From: an uncultured Schlesneria sp.
GTDB taxonomy: Bacteria > Planctomycetota > Planctomycetia > Planctomycetales > Planctomycetaceae
Reading direction: 5' to 3'
DNA length: 34,374 nucleotides
Assembly: GCA_903911795.1 (NCBI GenBank)
Contig: CAIWEX010000717.1
Coordinates: 1-34,374 of the forward strand
The stretch's first letter is position 1. Every line of letters starts with the position of its first letter. Under the pieces are notes generated by a model that saw nothing but the letters and a program-made list of their open reading frames with translations, searched no databases and had not been told where the DNA came from. Both the position numbers and the translations under genes were made by a program. This document shows, piece by piece, positions 1-9,361 of the stretch.

Positions 1-189
1 ATTAGGAACCAAGCCGCCGAAAGGCGGAATGTTTGGATCAGTGGGATGTGACTCACATTCCTGGATTGTCGGCTTCTGCATCGCAAAAGACGGACTCTCG
101 CGGAGCGAGAGCGGGCTTTTCACTCGAAGTCGCAAGGTTCGGTGAGAACGAGTCCTACTGATGTTCGCAAAAATTAAGGAGAGCAAGAA

Positions 190-1683
190 ATGTCGAACGG
201 TACTTCAGTTCGTCAATCACTGATGATGTTAATGGCAGGAGGGGCTCTTGCCGTCAGTGCAGTAACGTGGTCACAGCGCCCGGAAGCGGTGGCCGTTCCG
301 CCACTTCCCCGGGCAGACGACTTGTCTGCGGCGTTTCGGACGGTCGCCGCTGAAGCGACCCCGAGCATCGTGTCGATCGAGACGTCGACAAAGCCTCGGC
401 CCGTCCAGGGGCGGCGGGATCAACTCAACGAAGAAGAAATTCCAGCACCATTCCGTGAATTCTTCCGCAACGATCCACGGATGGAAGACTTGTTCCGGGG
501 ACGAGGTCGCGCGACGCCACAGCGGCGCGGAATGGGTTCAGGATTCATTATCGACGCCAGCGGAATCATTTTGACGAATAACCATGTCGTCAACGGGGCG
601 GATGAGGTCAAAATCCGTCTGCATGATGGACGCGAGTTCATCGGGAAAGATATCAAGACGGATCCACGTACTGACGTCGCCATCGTTCGAATCGACGCTT
701 CTGGACTCAAAGCGCTTCGATTGGGTGATAGCCATGCAACTCAAGTCGGCGACTGGGTCCTGGCGATCGGCAGCCCGTTCGGACTGGATATGTCTGTCAC
801 GGCAGGGATCATCAGCGCCAAGGGACGCAGCAATCGGATTACGGCTCGAGCAGACTTCCTGCAAACCGATGCAGCAATCAATCCCGGCAACAGCGGTGGG
901 CCACTCCTGAACATGCGAGGTGAAGTGATTGGTATCAATACCGCGATTGCGACGGAAAGCGGTGGCTACGACGGAATCGGATTTGCCATTCCGACTCATA
1001 TCGCCGGTTGGGTCAGCCAGAAACTAATCGCCAACGGAGAAGTGAAACGCGGGTACCTGGGTACAGAAATCAAGCCCGTCGATGCTGATACGGCTCGACA
1101 GTTCAATCTGAAAGTGCGCGAAGGTGCGATGGTGAAATCGGTTCTTCCCGGTTCACCCGCCGAAAAAGCTGGCCTGGAGCCTGGTGATTTGATTCTGAAA
1201 CTGAATGATCAACCGATCAATGATCCGACGGCCCTGCAGGCAACTGTCGAACAACTGTCGATCGGCAGTTCCTATCCACTCGTTGTCAGCCGTGGCGGCA
1301 AGCAGCAGACACTCAATGTGACCGTAACCGAAATGCCAAAAAATCTGAGTGTTGCGTCTCACGATGAAGAGGATCGATCACCCGGCAATTCCAAATTCGA
1401 CAAATTAGGCCTGGATGTGCGACCGTTGACCCGGGATCTCGCCAAACAATTCGGACTGACGGGAAACCCCAGCGGTTTGATCATCAGCGGAGTCGAGGAT
1501 GGCAGCGTTGCCCAATCGGCGGGTCTGAAGAGCGGCGATTTGATTGAAAAGGCGGGTGGCCAGCCCGTTTCAACGGTGGAAGACTATGAAAAGGCCCGTG
1601 AACAATTCTCCAAGGGAGATGGCCTCGTTCTAAACATCCGTACCAGCGACGGTCGCAAGTCGTTCGTCGTGTTGAAGGATTAG
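190..1683 (+). CDS. HtrA/DegP-family periplasmic serine protease with two PDZ domains
   Basis: N-terminal signal-like segment; trypsin-like motifs TNNHVV (His), DPRTDVAIVRI (Asp), NPGNSGGPL (Ser); two PDZ-like regions (RGYLGTEIK...GSPAEKAGLEPGDLI and LGLDVRPLT...GSVAQSAGLKSGDLIEKAGG). Confidence 0.95.
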   Translation: MSNGTSVRQSLMMLMAGGALAVSAVTWSQRPEAVAVPPLPRADDLSAAFRTVAAEATPSIVSIETSTKPRPVQGRRDQLNEEEIPAPFREFFRNDPRMEDLFRGRGRATPQRRGMGSGFIIDASGIILTNNHVVNGADEVKIRLHDGREFIGKDIKTDPRTDVAIVRIDASGLKALRLGDSHATQVGDWVLAIGSPFGLDMSVTAGIISAKGRSNRITARADFLQTDAAINPGNSGGPLLNMRGEVIGINTAIATESGGYDGIGFAIPTHIAGWVSQKLIANGEVKRGYLGTEIKPVDADTARQFNLKVREGAMVKSVLPGSPAEKAGLEPGDLILKLNDQPINDPTALQATVEQLSIGSSYPLVVSRGGKQQTLNVTVTEMPKNLSVASHDEEDRSPGNSKFDKLGLDVRPLTRDLAKQFGLTGNPSGLIISGVEDGSVAQSAGLKSGDLIEKAGGQPVSTVEDYEKAREQFSKGDGLVLNIRTSDGRKSFVVLKD

Positions 1684-1684
1684 C

Positions 1685-1908
1685 TATCAGCGATCAGCAA
1701 ACAGCTTTCAGCAGGACCGGGACTGGCCTCAGAGTGGGCGGGTCCCGGTTCCTGCATTTGAGCGGTCAGATTTCAGGCAGCGGTCAGCTGTCAGCAGGAG
1801 CAAGATTGCCCGATTCTGGTTTTTGCATTTCAGAAACCAGTTCCTCTTTACTTTTCGCCCTATCAGCGTTCATTAGCGTTTATCAGCGGTTCCTTTCCCC
1901 TGTCAGCG
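1685..1908. repeat. CAGC-family heptamer micro-repeat array
   Basis: TATCAGC GATCAGC AAACAGC TTTCAGC (1685-1712, exact 7-bp period), GGTCAGA TTTCAGG (1764-1777), GGTCAGC TGTCAGC (1782-1795), TATCAGC (1861, 1881), TGTCAGC (1901). Confidence 0.85.
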
Positions 1909-2180
1909 GTGCCAATGACGTTGAGTTTGCGGTCTGGAAAAGAAAGTGCGAAGCGGCAGACTCCGGGGGTCACCAAACCGAAATCAGACCAGTAATTGCA
2001 GATGATGAGGGAATCTGTTTGACATCTACGTGTAACGCGCATAATGTCAGTGGCGGCTTCAAAACGCGTCAAAAACCGTGCCTTGATCACGGCGATGAGT
2101 TGAGTTCAGGAGGAATTCATTCGTTTCGTTCCGGTCGTCCAAACCTGATCCTCCCCCCTCGACGTTCCCAAGGAACAATC

Positions 2181-3269
2181 ATGCCGGTCCCCTCAGTTGT
2201 CCGAATTCTGGTCCCGTTGGTCGTTGTCGCCTGCACGGCACTTCCGGTCGTTGCTCAAGACTGGGGAGCAAAAATGCTCGACCGGACAGAAATCCGGTTC
2301 GGCTCGGTGGCTCGACTCGCAGACACCACTTTCAAGGTGAAAGTGAAGAATCCGTTTATCGAAGAGATCCAGATCTCCAACCTGTCCACATCATGCGGCT
2401 GTATTTCTTGGCAAGACAAGTTGCCAATTTCGATTCCATCCAAGCAGGAACGTGAACTGACGATTCGCCTCGACACCGTTGGACATTCCGGGGACAAAAA
2501 CGTTCGGGCAATCATTTCGTTGTATGAGCCGACGAAGGGTTCCGCATCCACAGTCACAATTCCTGTCCAAGGTCGTATTCGCAGCGATTTTGAAGTTCGA
2601 CCCAGCTATGTCGGATTTGGGCCAATCGATCTGGGAAAAAGCTATCTCCAGCGAATCAGCATCAATTACATCGGTGGGCGACCGGGATGGAAGATTGTTT
2701 CCGCGAAGGTCAGCAGCCCTCACCTGACAGCACAGATTTCAGAAACAGGCCGCTCAGGTGGCACTGCCACCTTTGAAGTCGTGGTTCAGATCGATGCCAA
2801 TGCCCCGCTGGGCGTTCTGCGGGACCAACTGGTGCTGACGACGAACGAGCAGGGTGAATCTCCTATTTCGGTCCCCGTTGAAGCAAAAATTGAATCCGAC
2901 ATTATGGTCACCGATGCCCAATTCGGACCTGTCACACCAGGGACAACCAAGACCATGTCCGTGATCGTCCGTGGCAAAAAACCATTCAAGATTGAAAAGG
3001 TTGATCGCATCACTCGTGAGGTTCGCGCCAAACCAGCGCTCGACGACACGCCAGTTAACTCCACGGTTGCACTGCCGGACGCCATCAAGATTAAGGTTCC
3101 TGAAGCGGTCGCGACTCTGCAAATGCTGACATTGACGCTCACCCCGCCCTCCGAACCAGGGATGTTCGACGAAGAGTTTGCAATTGTGGTCGAAGGTCGC
3201 CCTCAAACCGTGACTTTCAAAGCAAAAGGCCGAATCGTTACCCAAGAAACCGCTGTGCCTCCCAAATAG
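2181..3269 (+). CDS. DUF1573-domain secreted protein
   Basis: ORF with signal peptide MPVPSVVRILVPLVVVACTALPVVAQ and the DUF1573-like STSCGCI motif. The ORF track start at 1734 would translate the intergenic repeat region, so the ATG at 2181 is preferred. Confidence 0.8.
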   Translation: MPVPSVVRILVPLVVVACTALPVVAQDWGAKMLDRTEIRFGSVARLADTTFKVKVKNPFIEEIQISNLSTSCGCISWQDKLPISIPSKQERELTIRLDTVGHSGDKNVRAIISLYEPTKGSASTVTIPVQGRIRSDFEVRPSYVGFGPIDLGKSYLQRISINYIGGRPGWKIVSAKVSSPHLTAQISETGRSGGTATFEVVVQIDANAPLGVLRDQLVLTTNEQGESPISVPVEAKIESDIMVTDAQFGPVTPGTTKTMSVIVRGKKPFKIEKVDRITREVRAKPALDDTPVNSTVALPDAIKIKVPEAVATLQMLTLTLTPPSEPGMFDEEFAIVVEGRPQTVTFKAKGRIVTQETAVPPK

Positions 3270-3319
3270 TTCAAGGGCGCCGGAACACTGATGCTGGCCA
3301 GTTAATTTCCTAATCTGAG

Positions 3320-3355
3320 GGCAGACGAGTCACTTCGTCTGCCTTTTTTCTTTTC
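3320..3355 (+). terminator. Rho-independent terminator after the DUF1573 gene
   Basis: GGCAGACGA...TCGTCTGCC stem followed by TTTTTTCTTTT. Confidence 0.85.
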
Positions 3356-3602
3356 ACAAGCAAGCGTTGGGGCTTGGTGGCGTTACCCGATGTCCGGCAG
3401 ATTCTGCTGATCGAGACGCTGCGTCTTTAAAATCAGCCCAACTTCGGCATGAGTTGCGGGGCGGATCTTAATTTGGGCTGAATGTAACGATTTTGCCGTA
3501 AAGGGGTGGTGTTGACTTTGACGATAGCATCGACTGACGCGATTGCGCAGACATTTCCGGCGGTTCGCGGCCCGCTCGATCACCTCCTGGAATCGGCAAA
3601 GA

Positions 3603-6600
3603 ATGAATCAGCATTTCCCCAAATCGCGACGACTTGCCTTTCGGCCGATGTCGCTGGCGATACACAGCCTGTCACTGGCGACGGCATCGTCGGTCTTCCT
3701 GTGGACCCTGGGAGGAGGGTTTGACGCCCCACTGCCTCCGCTGGCATCGGCGGCAACGAAGTCTGCTAAATCCGATAAAGAAGCGACGCCACGAGCCGAA
3801 GCCAAGGTCGAGGAACCGCTCGCTGCAGGTCCCTCTGCTGTAGGAACCTCACCTGAAGCCGAGCTTCCCGCAGTCAAACTGAATCACATTAGCGCCACGT
3901 GGGAAAAGGTCATCAAGGACCTTGCCAAGCAGTCACAGTCTCAACTGGTGATGGATCGAGTCCCCAAGGGACGTTATACGCGGCGTGATTCCAACAAGTA
4001 CAATCGTCATGACGCGGTCCGTATCCTGAACAAGGACATCGAGCCGTTAGGATTCCGACTGATCGAAAAGGGTGACTTCCTGATCCTGTTGGATCTTCCT
4101 TCTCAGCGTCCCCGGTACCAGGCCGCGGTCCTTCCTGCCAAGCATGAGCAGCCAGACGCCGCTGAGCCCGACACGAGTTCGCCGTTTGTCCAGCGAGTCG
4201 ATTCCATCACGCGTCGACCAGACGAGAAATCGCCAGGTCCAAAACAGCAGGCTGCAACAAAAGCAGCCGGGACCTCAACGGAACCATCACGTCCTGAATC
4301 GCGGACCGTTCGTCCGGTGGCACACGAAGATGCCCCTGAATTCAGTCCTCCAGAACAACTGGCGGACGATGATGCTTCCAAGGTCGTGTTCCGTCCACGA
4401 CATCGCAAAGTCGTCGAGCTGTCGAAACAAGTCCACAAGACGATGAAATCGCGTTCGCAATTGATTTCTGCCGGACGAAATCAGTTGCCAGCGTTCAAGA
4501 TCACGACGGCACTTCCGGGCGACGAATCTGTCGAATCCGCGACTGGGACGAAACAAGTCGTTTCTACAATTACAATTGCCATCGACGAAGCAAACGAAGA
4601 ACTGCTGATCGACGGTGCACCACGAGATACTCAGGCGGCACTGAAGCTGCTGCGAGTCCTTGATCGTCCTTTTGATGACGAGACACCGGTCCAACTGACC
4701 TCAAGCTCCAAGTATGTCTGCCAGATCGCACACCAATTACCGGAAGAAATTGAAAAGCTTCGAGCGGCCCGGGGAACAGAAGTCTCCGCCAAAGCTCCAA
4801 AGTGGAATGTCGACGGAGATCAGATCGCCCAGCTCGATGAGCGTGGTGCGCCGCGTGCCAGTCTGCCAAACGTCCCCCCGGCATTGGGTGATGTCCTCGG
4901 AAGCCTGAAGGGTGAAGTCAATATCGAGGCCGTTGACGACCTCGGCGTGCTGATTCTGCGCGGTAACGAAAAAGATGTCGAACAAGTGATGAAGGTCATT
5001 CGCGAACTGGAAAAGCTCAGCGAAGCGACCGCACCCAAAGTTCATCTGCTGTACCTGAAAAACGTTGATGCAGAATCTCTCTCGGATCTTTTGACAACCG
5101 TCTACGAGCGATTGACTAAGTTTCCAGGCAAAGCGACCCAGCCGCGCCAAAGCGCCGCGATCCTGCCGATCAACAAACCAAACTCGCTGCTCATCATCGC
5201 CCCGGAAGCAGACCTGAAAGCGATTCTCGAACTGGCTGAAGAACTCGACAGCCCTGTCGATCCGCAGACAGAGTTTCAGGTCTTCCGCCTGAAAAATGCC
5301 GTGGCTCAGGAAGTTTCTGACATGATCACTCAGTTCTATCTGGAACGAGTGAACCTGGGTGCCAAGGTCCTGGTGACGCCAGATGCCCGCACCAACTCCG
5401 TGATTGTTCGCGCTCAACCCCGTGATCTCGATGAAGTCACTGCTTTAATTCGCAAAATCGATCGGGATGAAACAGGGACAGTTAATCAACTCCGCATCTT
5501 TCCGTTGAAGAATGCGCTGGCAGCCGAACTGGCAGCGGTGATGAATGCCGCGATTCAAAGTGTCATCGCCCCACCCACGTCAGGGACTGGCGGCGGTGGT
5601 GGACAACAGGGAGCCCTGCAAGGTCTGAACACTGCTCAGATCGACGAAAAATTCAAGAATGTCCGCTCGGCGGTCCTACAGATCTTCAGCACGGGTGGAA
5701 ACGGAGACAAGATTCGTTCGGGAATCCTCGCGGATATTCGGATCACTCCTGATTCGCGAGTGAACAGCCTCGTCGTTTCGGCCTCTGAAAAGAGCATGTC
5801 TCTGATTGAGGAACTGATCAAGCAACTGGACCGACCCACTACGACAGTCTCCGAAATCAAGGTCTTCACTCTTGCCAACGCCGACGCCGAACTGATGGTG
5901 CAGCAGTTGAACGCCTTGTTCAACAACCAGCAACAGGGAGGACAAGGTCAAGGAGGCAATCAGCGACAGAACCTCGGGATCGCTCTGGAAGGGGCAGCCG
6001 ATTCCAGCAGCAGTCTCGTCCCATTGAAGTTCTCGGTCGACAAACGAACGAACAGCGTGATCGCAGTGGGTGCACGCGAGGCACTCGGGGTCGTCGAAGC
6101 GATTCTTTTGAGACTCGACGAAAGTGACCTGCGAGCTCGCCAGAACGTCGTCATCCGATTGCAGAACAGCCAGGCGACATTGATTGCTCAGTCGATTGCC
6201 CAGTTCTATCAGTCTCAGCGTGACATTGCTCAGGCTGATCCAAACCTGATGAGTTCCGTGGAGCAGATGGAAAAGGAAGTTGTTGTCGTACCGGATACGA
6301 CCAACAACAGCCTGCTGCTGAGCGCCACGCCACGCTACTTCAAGAACATCGAAAGTATGATTCTGAAGCTGGACGCTGCTCCGCGACAGGTCATCATCCA
6401 GGCCCTGCTGGTTGAAGTCGAACTGCAGAACACGGATGAATTCGGGATCGAACTCGGGTTTCAGGATCCTACGCTGTTCAAACGGAGTCCTGTCAGCAAC
6501 CTGCAACAGTTCAGCACGACCACGTCACAGACTCAAACCAGTACCGTTTCTACGAACAAACTGTTGTCACTCGACGGAACCCCTGGCTTCAATTTCAATA

Positions 6601-7667
6601 ACCCTGCCATTCCCCTGGGGAATAACGTTTCGAGCGATGCCAGCAACCCTGCAACGGTTGCCGCACAAAGCTTGACGAACTTTTCATTGGGACGAGTCAA
6701 TTCGGACCTGGGATTTGGCGGCCTGGTGCTGTCAGCCGGGTCTGACGCTGTGAACGTCCTGATTCGAGCTTTGTCTGCACACCGCAAGATTACTGTCCTG
6801 AGTCGCCCGCAGATTCGAGCACTCGACAACCAGATGGCCGAAATCTTCAGTGGTCAGAACATCCCGATCATTACTGGCTTCACAGCCAACGGAACGACAG
6901 GGGTCAACACCCCCACGGTGACTCAAAAGGATGCCGGTGTGCAATTGCAGGTGATGCCACGTATTACCGCAGACGGCAACGTTGTCATGATGCTCTACGC
7001 CCAGCGCAGTCAATACCGTCAGCAAGGGGTTCCCTTGTCGACCGATGCAACCGGTAAGACAGTCTCGTCACCGATTCTTGACATCAGCCGCCTGCAAACC
7101 ACGATCAGCGTCCCCACAGGGAACACCGTCGTGATCGGTGGGCTGATCAATACTCGTGATGAATCCTTCACAAACAAGGCACCGTTCCTGTCTGAAATCC
7201 CGTTGCTTGGTCATCTGTTCCGGTTCGATTCACGATCAACCCGCCGTGTGGAACTGCTGGTCTTCCTGACACCACGAATCATCAGTGGACCGATTGATGA
7301 AGAAACCATCAAGGACGTCGAACTGGGGCGGATGCACATCATCGAAAGCGAAGCTGAAGACCTGCATGGTCCGTTGCGAGCCCTTCCTTGTCCTGATGAC
7401 ATCTTCAACGACCCAAACAACACACCGCAATCCGTCCCGCCAGCACCAATGCTGGACCCGGATACCAAGCTGAACCCGCCACCGGCACCAATGCCAGATC
7501 CCTCGACATCTGTCATCCGTGACCCTTCGTTCAGCCCCGTGTCTGCCAGGATCAAATACACCGAAGAAGATCCTCGTACGTCTTCCAAAGTGGAACAGGC
7601 CAAGGGTGAAGCGAAGCCAAAACCAGGTCTGTTTGGAAAGAAGACCAAGAAAACTGAAGAGAAATGA
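3603..7667 (+). CDS. Very large secretin (GspD/PilQ-type outer-membrane pore) with multiple tandem N-type domains
   Basis: C-terminal secretin signature (VLSRPQIRALDNQMAEIFSGQNIPI...VQLQVMPRI...VVIGGLI...KAPFLSEIPLLGHLFR...ELLVFLTPRI); at least five repeats of the secretin_N type (xLKNAxAxELxxxxxxxxx...VxPDxRxNSLxVxA). Start is 3603, or 3543 as in the ORF track. Confidence 0.93.
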   Translation: MNQHFPKSRRLAFRPMSLAIHSLSLATASSVFLWTLGGGFDAPLPPLASAATKSAKSDKEATPRAEAKVEEPLAAGPSAVGTSPEAELPAVKLNHISATWEKVIKDLAKQSQSQLVMDRVPKGRYTRRDSNKYNRHDAVRILNKDIEPLGFRLIEKGDFLILLDLPSQRPRYQAAVLPAKHEQPDAAEPDTSSPFVQRVDSITRRPDEKSPGPKQQAATKAAGTSTEPSRPESRTVRPVAHEDAPEFSPPEQLADDDASKVVFRPRHRKVVELSKQVHKTMKSRSQLISAGRNQLPAFKITTALPGDESVESATGTKQVVSTITIAIDEANEELLIDGAPRDTQAALKLLRVLDRPFDDETPVQLTSSSKYVCQIAHQLPEEIEKLRAARGTEVSAKAPKWNVDGDQIAQLDERGAPRASLPNVPPALGDVLGSLKGEVNIEAVDDLGVLILRGNEKDVEQVMKVIRELEKLSEATAPKVHLLYLKNVDAESLSDLLTTVYERLTKFPGKATQPRQSAAILPINKPNSLLIIAPEADLKAILELAEELDSPVDPQTEFQVFRLKNAVAQEVSDMITQFYLERVNLGAKVLVTPDARTNSVIVRAQPRDLDEVTALIRKIDRDETGTVNQLRIFPLKNALAAELAAVMNAAIQSVIAPPTSGTGGGGGQQGALQGLNTAQIDEKFKNVRSAVLQIFSTGGNGDKIRSGILADIRITPDSRVNSLVVSASEKSMSLIEELIKQLDRPTTTVSEIKVFTLANADAELMVQQLNALFNNQQQGGQGQGGNQRQNLGIALEGAADSSSSLVPLKFSVDKRTNSVIAVGAREALGVVEAILLRLDESDLRARQNVVIRLQNSQATLIAQSIAQFYQSQRDIAQADPNLMSSVEQMEKEVVVVPDTTNNSLLLSATPRYFKNIESMILKLDAAPRQVIIQALLVEVELQNTDEFGIELGFQDPTLFKRSPVSNLQQFSTTTSQTQTSTVSTNKLLSLDGTPGFNFNNPAIPLGNNVSSDASNPATVAAQSLTNFSLGRVNSDLGFGGLVLSAGSDAVNVLIRALSAHRKITVLSRPQIRALDNQMAEIFSGQNIPIITGFTANGTTGVNTPTVTQKDAGVQLQVMPRITADGNVVMMLYAQRSQYRQQGVPLSTDATGKTVSSPILDISRLQTTISVPTGNTVVIGGLINTRDESFTNKAPFLSEIPLLGHLFRFDSRSTRRVELLVFLTPRIISGPIDEETIKDVELGRMHIIESEAEDLHGPLRALPCPDDIFNDPNNTPQSVPPAPMLDPDTKLNPPPAPMPDPSTSVIRDPSFSPVSARIKYTEEDPRTSSKVEQAKGEAKPKPGLFGKKTKKTEEK

Positions 7668-7745
7668 TTTCCAGGCTCCGTCGGCCTGGGGAGCAAACGA
7701 CAAATCCCACTACTATCGCATCACGACGTGTTTTCAGGTTCGACC

Positions 7746-7804
7746 CATCAGCCGGAACGCGCTAGCGTCCGGTTCTAACCGTGGCTGGCACCCAGCCGCT
7801 GATG
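7746..7804. repeat. Palindromic REP-like element with possible three-way-junction fold
   Basis: Outer arms CATCAGC (7746-7752) / GCTGATG (7798-7804) enclose CCGGAACGCGCTAGCGTCCGG (7752-7772) and GGCTGGcacCCAGCC (7783-7797). Confidence 0.7.
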
Positions 7805-7958
7805 ATCCAACCCGATTTCTGAGCCGTGACGCAACACCAGGCTTGTTACACGTCGCCGTCCGAACCAACCTGTGGCAAAGTACGCAAGACTGAGCCATCG
7901 AGGCTTTCTCGATGGGACCGCACAAATGATTTACGCCCGCAATTCCGGAGAGTATTCC

Positions 7959-9299
7959 ATGTCGCCCGTCACTCGCCCCCTTGCGCGACTGCTTGCCTGC
8001 TGGCTGTTGCTGACCACGGTGGGTTGCGCGACATTACACATCCCGCAGCTCGATCTCCGCTCTCGCAAGGCAACGGCCCGTAATCCCGTTGCCAAAGTCG
8101 TCTGTCTCTGGGAACCCGCTGAAGGCCGCGATCCCAAGGGAAATCCGTGTCACGGTTTTGCTGGTCAGATCCTGTTTCTGAATAGTTCATCGCTTCCCGT
8201 CTCTGTCGATGGTGATGTGCGAGTCTACTTGTTCGATGATCAGGGGACCGTCGAAGAACAGTCAGAGCCCTTGCACAAATTTGATTTCGACAACGGTGCC
8301 TGGTCGCAACACTACACCTATGGAACACTTGGCCCAGCCTACAATGTCTTCATTCCGTACATGCGGCATGGGACATACGAAGCAACGTGTGCATTGCGAC
8401 TTCGTTTGACTCCAAAGCAGGGACCGGCGGTCTTCTCAGAAATGGCGTCGATCGAACTGATGAGCTTTCACGGAGGAAGCAAACCCGTCTCGAAGAAGCC
8501 TCAAGTCGATTCACGCGTCGAAGCTGCAACTGCTGAAGACTTGACGTCCGTCAACAAGCGTCGCCGTACCACGACGATCTCGCTCAACCCCAATGGCGCG
8601 AGTGAGACTCCTGCAAATGGCGAACACGACAACGAGATTCAACTCGCAGGGTACGAAGCCGAACCACGTCCCTTGACCAGCAATGACGCAAAAATCGCTC
8701 AACTGGAACAAATGGTCAAAGAACTGCGAGAACAACAGCGAACTCAGGTGGCACCAGTAAAACAGGCCGCCGCGTCTGATGTTGTTCCTTCGCAACCGCC
8801 ACGTCGCCTCGAAGAGGCGATCGATGAGCAATCCCGTGGCCGATTGAAATCTTCCGCTCTGAAACCCGCATCCAGCGACAAAGCTGAGCCCGAAAAAGCA
8901 GAACCATCGGCATCAACAGATTCCGTCAGGCGACAGTTGAAACCAAGAGTCACTCAGCAACGTCACTTGCTCGAGGACGACGAGCCTGCCGATGTCAGTT
9001 CCACGACATCAAAGACTCATCCGTTGCTGGACGACGAGGCTCCTGCACCGCGCCGAGTGACTCAAGCAAGCCGTAAGTCCGCACATCATCCACTAGAAGA
9101 TGCTCTCGATGACGAACGACCTCCGGTACGTGAACGAACAGCCACTCGGAAGGTCATCCCGCCAGAAGACTCTTCGTCGGGACAGGACCACAGTATCTCT
9201 GTGGATCCCTTCGATCCGATCGACATTGACACGATCGAAACCACAGCGGTTGACGAACGACAGATCACTCGCCGACAATTGCGCGCAGTGAACCACTGA
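7959..9299 (+). CDS. Putative lipoprotein with disordered acidic C-terminal region
   Basis: Lipobox-like LLLTTVGC after a hydrophobic segment; GGAG upstream of ATG 7959; coiled-coil-like AKIAQLEQMVKELREQQ; acidic low-complexity tail. Confidence 0.7.
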   Translation: MSPVTRPLARLLACWLLLTTVGCATLHIPQLDLRSRKATARNPVAKVVCLWEPAEGRDPKGNPCHGFAGQILFLNSSSLPVSVDGDVRVYLFDDQGTVEEQSEPLHKFDFDNGAWSQHYTYGTLGPAYNVFIPYMRHGTYEATCALRLRLTPKQGPAVFSEMASIELMSFHGGSKPVSKKPQVDSRVEAATAEDLTSVNKRRRTTTISLNPNGASETPANGEHDNEIQLAGYEAEPRPLTSNDAKIAQLEQMVKELREQQRTQVAPVKQAAASDVVPSQPPRRLEEAIDEQSRGRLKSSALKPASSDKAEPEKAEPSASTDSVRRQLKPRVTQQRHLLEDDEPADVSSTTSKTHPLLDDEAPAPRRVTQASRKSAHHPLEDALDDERPPVRERTATRKVIPPEDSSSGQDHSISVDPFDPIDIDTIETTAVDERQITRRQLRAVNH

Positions 9300-9361
9300 T
9301 TCGACGAAATCCGTCTGTCGAATGTGATCTGTAGCCTCGTGTTGATTCTCCGGAGAATCTC

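Noticed and set aside
1734-2180. N-terminal 149-aa extension of the DUF1573 ORF
   Set aside because: It translates the CAGC repeat region, lacks protein-like composition, and a clean signal peptide starts at ATG 2181.
4737-5417. 226-aa antisense ORF inside the secretin gene
   Set aside because: Shadow ORF of the conserved secretin N-domain region.
5676-6506. 276-aa antisense ORF inside the secretin gene
   Set aside because: Shadow ORF opposite a well-supported secretin coding region; no recognisable family or start context.
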